Source: Bacteroidales bacterium (lineage in GTDB: Bacteria; Bacteroidota; Bacteroidia; Bacteroidales; VadinHA17). Taken from it: 64,000 nucleotides of DNA. Within the stretch, counting starts at the first letter, position 1; every line of letters starts with the position of its first letter. Shown in pieces: positions 59,978 through 64,000 of this stretch. The notes under the pieces are model-generated. The model did not search any database, had not been told where the DNA came from, and saw only the letters and a program-made list of their open reading frames with translations. The stretch spans positions 62,001-126,000 of the forward strand of contig JARGFQ010000003.1 of assembly GCA_029210565.1 (NCBI GenBank), written 5' to 3'. A program made the translations under genes and the position numbers.

Positions 59978-61693
59978 ATGATTAAACGAAATTTACTCCT
60001 TGTTGTTGCTTTAACAATTGCAAACCTTGTTGGTTCACAGGTATCTGACAGGGATCTCTTTGTCAGCCCCCTGGGCGACGCCCCCTCCCTTTCCGCCAGC
60101 TTCGCCGAGCTGAGAAGCGATCACTTTCATTCCGGCATCGATTACAGGACAGGTGGGGTGACAGGTAAGGATGTCATGGCCGTAGATGCAGGTTACGTCT
60201 ACAGGATAGCTGTCAGCCCGGGCGGCTTCGGCAAGGCCCTCTATGTCAGACACCCTTCCGGCTACTCGTCGGTCTATGCACATCTGCGAAGCTTTCGCCC
60301 TGACATCGAAGAGTATGTTGAGAAGAGACAATATGAGCTTAAGAGCTTCGCGGTCTCCCTCTTCCCACAACGCAACCAGTTCTCTGTTGAGCGTGGCGAG
60401 GTGATAGCCTGGTCAGGAAATACAGGCGGATCGTCGGGCCCCCATCTCCATTTTGAGCTCCGCGACTCATCGAGTGAGGAGCCGGTCAACCCGCTGGGCT
60501 TTGACTTCGGTGTCAACGACAGTAAGAGGCCGGTGATCGATAAGGTGATACTCTACCCTCTCTCCCGCAATTCGTCAGTGAACGGACGGCATGCCAGCCT
60601 TACACTGAAAACTGTACCGGCTGACGGATCATACGGCATCGGCTCTTCAGACCTGCCCGTCATCGCCGGAGAGACAGGCCTGGGCATCAAATGCTGGGAC
60701 AGCTTCGACAACAGCTCCAACAGGTGCGGAATATACTCCATAGAGATGCTGGCCGACGGGCTGAAAATCTATAGCTTCACTGCCGACCGATTCTCATACA
60801 GCGAATCAAGATATATCAACAGCCATATCGACTACACCGCCAAAACTTCCACAAACGAATACATACACAGGTTGTTTATACAGCCTGGTAACGGGCTTTC
60901 GATGTATGACGGACATGTCAACAGAGGTATTCTGAGTTTCGGTGACGCCCAGGACCATGAGATACGGATCATCGTGACGGACGCCTCAGGCAATAGGTCA
61001 TGGGTGGACTTCAGGCTGAGATCCCTGCCTAAGCCTGTCATCGCCCCCGCCCCGACAGAGTGCAGCAAAGTACTGCCCTACACCAGGGCTTCCGACTTCA
61101 CTGCTGACGGCATAAGGATACATTTCCCGGCAAGAGCATTCTATGATACCCTCTTCTTTAAGTATGACGTACGCAGTGGCAGCCGACACCTGCTCTCTCC
61201 CATCCATTCCCTCCACAACGAGACCGTGGCGGTACACAACAGGTTCAGGCTCTCTATCAGGCCTGACACACTGATTCCCGGAATGGAGGAGAAGCTCTGC
61301 CTGGCAAGGGTAGACAGAGACGAAAAGCCCTCATACTCAGGAGGCAGGTTCAGTTACGGTTACGTGACCGCTGATGTCAACAGGCTGGGTGATTATGCCG
61401 TTGCCGTAGATACAGTATCGCCCGTGATAAAACCCTCTTTTGCGAAAGGTGCAGATCTCACAGGCAAACGGCTCTTCACAGTCACGGTAACTGATGAGTT
61501 CTCCGGCATCGGAAGCTATGAGACAATGATCGACGGCCAGTGGTTTCTTGCCGAATACGATGCCAAGAACAACCTGCTCATCTACAGACCCACCTCTGTG
61601 AGATTGAATCAAAACGCTCATCACACCATGGAATTGACGGTTACCGACAACCGCGGCAACAGCACGGTGCTGAAGAGTGAGTTCAGATGGTAG
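59978..61693 (+). CDS. M23 family metallopeptidase (LytM domain)
   Basis: A 571-residue exported peptidoglycan hydrolase candidate. A signal peptide (1-20) is followed by an M23 domain near the N-terminus with HFHSGIDYRTGGVTGKDVMAVDAG and GPHLHFELRD, holding the zinc ligands H-x3-D and HxH. The remaining 380 residues are beta-rich with repeated Ig-like segments. The catalytic residues are intact, so it is more likely an active endopeptidase than an EnvC-type activator. It stands alone under its own promoter. Confidence 0.9.
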   Translation: MIKRNLLLVVALTIANLVGSQVSDRDLFVSPLGDAPSLSASFAELRSDHFHSGIDYRTGGVTGKDVMAVDAGYVYRIAVSPGGFGKALYVRHPSGYSSVYAHLRSFRPDIEEYVEKRQYELKSFAVSLFPQRNQFSVERGEVIAWSGNTGGSSGPHLHFELRDSSSEEPVNPLGFDFGVNDSKRPVIDKVILYPLSRNSSVNGRHASLTLKTVPADGSYGIGSSDLPVIAGETGLGIKCWDSFDNSSNRCGIYSIEMLADGLKIYSFTADRFSYSESRYINSHIDYTAKTSTNEYIHRLFIQPGNGLSMYDGHVNRGILSFGDAQDHEIRIIVTDASGNRSWVDFRLRSLPKPVIAPAPTECSKVLPYTRASDFTADGIRIHFPARAFYDTLFFKYDVRSGSRHLLSPIHSLHNETVAVHNRFRLSIRPDTLIPGMEEKLCLARVDRDEKPSYSGGRFSYGYVTADVNRLGDYAVAVDTVSPVIKPSFAKGADLTGKRLFTVTVTDEFSGIGSYETMIDGQWFLAEYDAKNNLLIYRPTSVRLNQNAHHTMELTVTDNRGNSTVLKSEFRW

Positions 61694-61862
61694 CACAAGC
61701 ATTCAGAGGAGCTTCGTCCGGAAACTGTCTTTCAGATCTGTTGTTCAGAACAGGGCTGCTAATACCCGGGTAGCGGCAACATATAATCCCTCATCATGAA
61801 AGTACCCCTCCCCCCGGAGCTGAGCAGGTATCACGTAATAAAAATCTGGTGTAAGCTCGCTC

Positions 61863-62765
61863 TCAGAACAGCTTCTCAGGGTAGATTCCCTCATCAACCA
61901 TTTTCCTGATGCTATCCACCACAAAGGGCTTGTCTTCCCTGTAGGTGACACCGAACCAGTGGCTGTCGCTCCTCAGTATCTGGATGGTTATCTCACCCTT
62001 CTTGACGAATTTATCGAGCGACGTCGGTATGTCAAGCTCGGCCTTTGGGTCGGTAATCCTCTCGTCCAGGAAGTTGCTGAATTCCATGTTAAGGTACTTG
62101 TAAACCGAGGGTTTGAACCCGAACAGGTTCATTGACACTATCTCGTCGCCAGTGTACTGCCTGATGTTTCCCTCCGCATCCGGAGCAAAGACGCCGTCAG
62201 TCCTCTTCTCTATACCCCGTGTCTCCACCATATGCTGAAGGAAGCCTTCTTCGCTTACCTTGCATATGCCCCTGTTGACATGACCGTGCTCAGAAAGGGT
62301 GTTGCCCAGCCGGTAGCCCACTATGCAGAAATTGGTGTCGTCCTTGTCCTCTGTCAGGAATTTGTAAAGCACCCTGAAGGCATCATAACCGTAATAGTCA
62401 TCGGCATTGATAACTCCAAAAGGTTCATGTATCTTCGGTTCAGTGACCAGGATGGCGTGGCTGGTGCCCCAGGGCTTCTGACGCCCCTCTGGAACGCTGT
62501 AGCCTGCAGGTAGATTGCCCAGCTCCTGAAAGACATAATCTATCTCGATCACATCCTTGAGCCTCTGTACAAATGTCTCCTGGAATTGCTCCTCAATATC
62601 GCGGCGAATCACGAAGACAACCTTGCCGAAACCGGCCCTTTTGGCGTCGTAAACTGAATAATCAATGATCGTTTCACCCGAGGGACCGACCTGGTCAAGC
62701 TGCTTGTTGCCGCCGTATCTGCTGCCCATACCGGCAGCCAGTACCAATAACGTAGGTTTCATCAT
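61863..62765 (-). CDS. Sugar-phosphate nucleotidyltransferase
   Basis: A 300-residue nucleotidyltransferase of the GalU/GlmU-like fold. The N-terminal nucleotide loop LVLAAGMGSRYGGNKQLDQVGPSGETIIDY holds the signature G-x-G-x-R and Lys; VINADDYYGYDAF has the metal-binding Asp. It joins an NTP to a sugar phosphate; which sugar is not clear. The start is an ATG-ATG pair at 62765/62762. No sugar-modifying gene is adjacent, so the product may feed several pathways. Confidence 0.85.
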   Translation of the reverse strand: MMKPTLLVLAAGMGSRYGGNKQLDQVGPSGETIIDYSVYDAKRAGFGKVVFVIRRDIEEQFQETFVQRLKDVIEIDYVFQELGNLPAGYSVPEGRQKPWGTSHAILVTEPKIHEPFGVINADDYYGYDAFRVLYKFLTEDKDDTNFCIVGYRLGNTLSEHGHVNRGICKVSEEGFLQHMVETRGIEKRTDGVFAPDAEGNIRQYTGDEIVSMNLFGFKPSVYKYLNMEFSNFLDERITDPKAELDIPTSLDKFVKKGEITIQILRSDSHWFGVTYREDKPFVVDSIRKMVDEGIYPEKLF

Positions 62766-62921
62766 ATTAATTTTTTAATTCATAAGGAATGATGCAACAC
62801 CCATGTTATAAATTCCATTACTGTTATGTTTTGTGAAAGATGGGTGTTTCAGTTTTTTAATCTTTTAGGTCACACAATATTATCTAAATAATATGTACTT
62901 TCAAAGCCTTGATCTGAAGAT

Positions 62922-63674
62922 TTGTCTTTTCTGGTAGAAATATGCGTCGACTCCGTTGAGTCAGCAATTGTTGCCGAAGCTGCCGGGGCAGGCAGAATAG
63001 AGCTTTGCTCAGCCCTTGCCGAAGGAGGTGTCACTCCCGGTGCCGGACTGATTGAAGCTGTCCGTAGCAACACCTCAATCAGGATGCATGTGCTGATTAG
63101 GCCCAGGGGCGGCGATTTTCTCTACAGCGACAGAGATTTAGGTGTCATGCGGCGCGATATCGACACTGCCGGAGAGAAGGGTGCAGAGGGCATCGTGATC
63201 GGCATCCTGATGCGCGACGGTACTGTGGATGTGGAGCGCACTGCACTCCTGGTCAATTATGCTGCCCCTATGAGCGTCACTTTTCACAGGGCCTTTGACA
63301 TGTGCCGTGACCCGTTTACAGCACTGGAAGATATTATCTCGACGGGCGCTGACAGGATACTTACCTCCGGACAGGTAAAAACAGCCATAGAGGGAAGCCA
63401 GCTGATAAGAAAACTGCGCGAAGCCTCACACGGCAGGATCATGATTATGCCCGGGGGAGGAATCGACGAATACAACATAGCATTACTGGCAACCACTACC
63501 GGAGTATCGGAATACCACTTGTCGGGCCGGCGCCAGAGAGAAAGCCTGATGACCTTCCGGAGAAAAGGAATCTTCATGGGCGACCCCCGCCTGCAGTCAG
63601 AGTATATCATCAAAACAGCCGATGAAGAGAGGATCAGGACAGTAATTATGATTCTCAGGGGTGTTGTTTTTTAA
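62922..63674 (+). CDS. cutC: CutC family protein
   Basis: A 250-residue TIM-barrel protein of the CutC family, named for copper homeostasis though the biochemical role is not settled. LVEICVDSVESAIVAEAAGAGRIELCSALAEGGVTPGAGLIE at the N-terminus, VLIRPRGGDFLYSD and VTFHRAFDMCRDP are family signatures. A stop codon lies four codons upstream and no ATG precedes the conserved start, so translation must begin with the TTG at 62922. It ends 99 nt before the dipeptidase gene on the same strand. Confidence 0.9.
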   Translation: MSFLVEICVDSVESAIVAEAAGAGRIELCSALAEGGVTPGAGLIEAVRSNTSIRMHVLIRPRGGDFLYSDRDLGVMRRDIDTAGEKGAEGIVIGILMRDGTVDVERTALLVNYAAPMSVTFHRAFDMCRDPFTALEDIISTGADRILTSGQVKTAIEGSQLIRKLREASHGRIMIMPGGGIDEYNIALLATTTGVSEYHLSGRRQRESLMTFRRKGIFMGDPRLQSEYIIKTADEERIRTVIMILRGVVF

Positions 63675-63773
63675 TTAAAGATATTATTTTTGATGCCTGT
63701 CACCTCGCTCCGGCGATTAACCAGGAATTGTAAATATTTATTGATCAACTAGTTAAATTAATATTTTATAATT

Positions 63774-64000
63774 ATGAAAAGGATCACCGCTATGATGATG
63801 AGCCTGTTTATGCTTCTGATGCTGACATCGGAGAATGGCAGGGCCTGTACCAATTTTCTTATTACAAAAGGAGCCTCAAAGGATGGATCTACTATGATCA
63901 CCTACTCCGCTGACTCCCACGTTCTCTATGGAGAGCTCTACTTCTGGCCGGCCATGAAGTACAAGCCCGGCACCATGGTTGATGTATACGAGTGGGATAC
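63774..64000 (+). CDS. C69 family dipeptidase, N-terminal part (cut by window end)
   Basis: The first 75 codons of a PepD-like dipeptidase that runs off the window. A signal peptide (1-23) is followed by the N-terminal nucleophile region: Cys25 in GRACTNFLITKGASKDGSTMITYSADSHVLYGELYFWPA matches C69 enzymes, which expose this Cys after cleavage. The ATG is at 63774. The full family length is about 500 residues or more. Confidence 0.88.
   Translation, partial: MKRITAMMMSLFMLLMLTSENGRACTNFLITKGASKDGSTMITYSADSHVLYGELYFWPAMKYKPGTMVDVYEWD

Noticed and set aside
61745..61951. Small minus-strand frame near the end of the nucleotidyltransferase gene
   Set aside because: It overlaps the nucleotidyltransferase C-terminus in another frame and shows no family signature; the 61694-61862 gap holds nothing else I can support.

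Overview
The window is chromosomal DNA of a Bacteroidota bacterium, most likely of the Bacteroidales/Marinilabiliales type. The evidence is: promoters of the TTTG-N19-TAnnTTTG kind, many SusC/BtuB-, BtuG-, GH92-, DUF5916-, DUF4293- and DUF349-type families, a type IX secretion (T9SS) C-terminal sorting domain and a PorE-like protein, separate pyrB and pyrI, and a mid-range GC content. I see no transposase, integrase, phage gene, rRNA or CRISPR array, so most of it is core genome with a few accessory clusters.

Layout. 1-3.5 kb: glycerol kinase cut by the window edge, a cytidylate-kinase-like gene, a cold-shock gene with a clear terminator, TrkH and tRNA-Arg(TCT). 3.5-8.2 kb: two tandem fused aconitase/isopropylmalate-dehydratase-like genes behind an AraC regulator. 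8.3-13 kb: a strong promoter driving a roughly 200-nt rod-shaped RNA (6S-like) in front of a lone bioG-like esterase gene, then YihY/BrkB, a ComB-like phosphatase and a TlpA-like lipid-side thioredoxin. 13-21.7 kb: a six-gene cobalamin uptake operon (btuB-btuG-protease-btuF-btuC-btuD) headed by a cobalamin riboswitch; the unexpected member is a T9SS-exported lysyl-endopeptidase-like serine protease. 21.7-27.6 kb: a LacI regulator, transglutaminase-like lipoprotein and GH92 mannosidase operon with two adjacent palindromic operator candidates. 27.7-33.6 kb: yidC, pyrG and a DUF349 protein.

34-42.1 kb is the most unusual region. It holds a C39-peptidase ABC exporter (PCAT), an ECF-like sigma factor, a 1020-residue periplasmic TPR-CHAT protease candidate, a 45-codon double-glycine leader peptide gene missed by length filters, a membrane TPR protein with a cytoplasmic head like an anti-sigma factor, and a small histidine kinase. 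These parts can be read as a system that makes and exports a small peptide and couples it to a sigma factor and a caspase-like protease. No peptide-modifying enzyme and no membrane fusion protein is present.

42.1-48.1 kb: a minus-strand run of phosphatase genes (purple acid phosphatase, 5'-nucleotidase, and a 98-codon internally deleted alkaline phosphatase), queE and a PorE-like T9SS gene. 48.2-52.7 kb: namZ-like, TSUP permease, YigZ, pyrBI, DUF4293. 52.7-64 kb: DUF5916 outer-membrane protein, uridine phosphorylase, wecB, rny, a second rod-shaped structured RNA between zapA and rny, zapA with a coiled-coil partner, an M23 peptidase, a nucleotidyltransferase, cutC and the start of a C69 dipeptidase gene.
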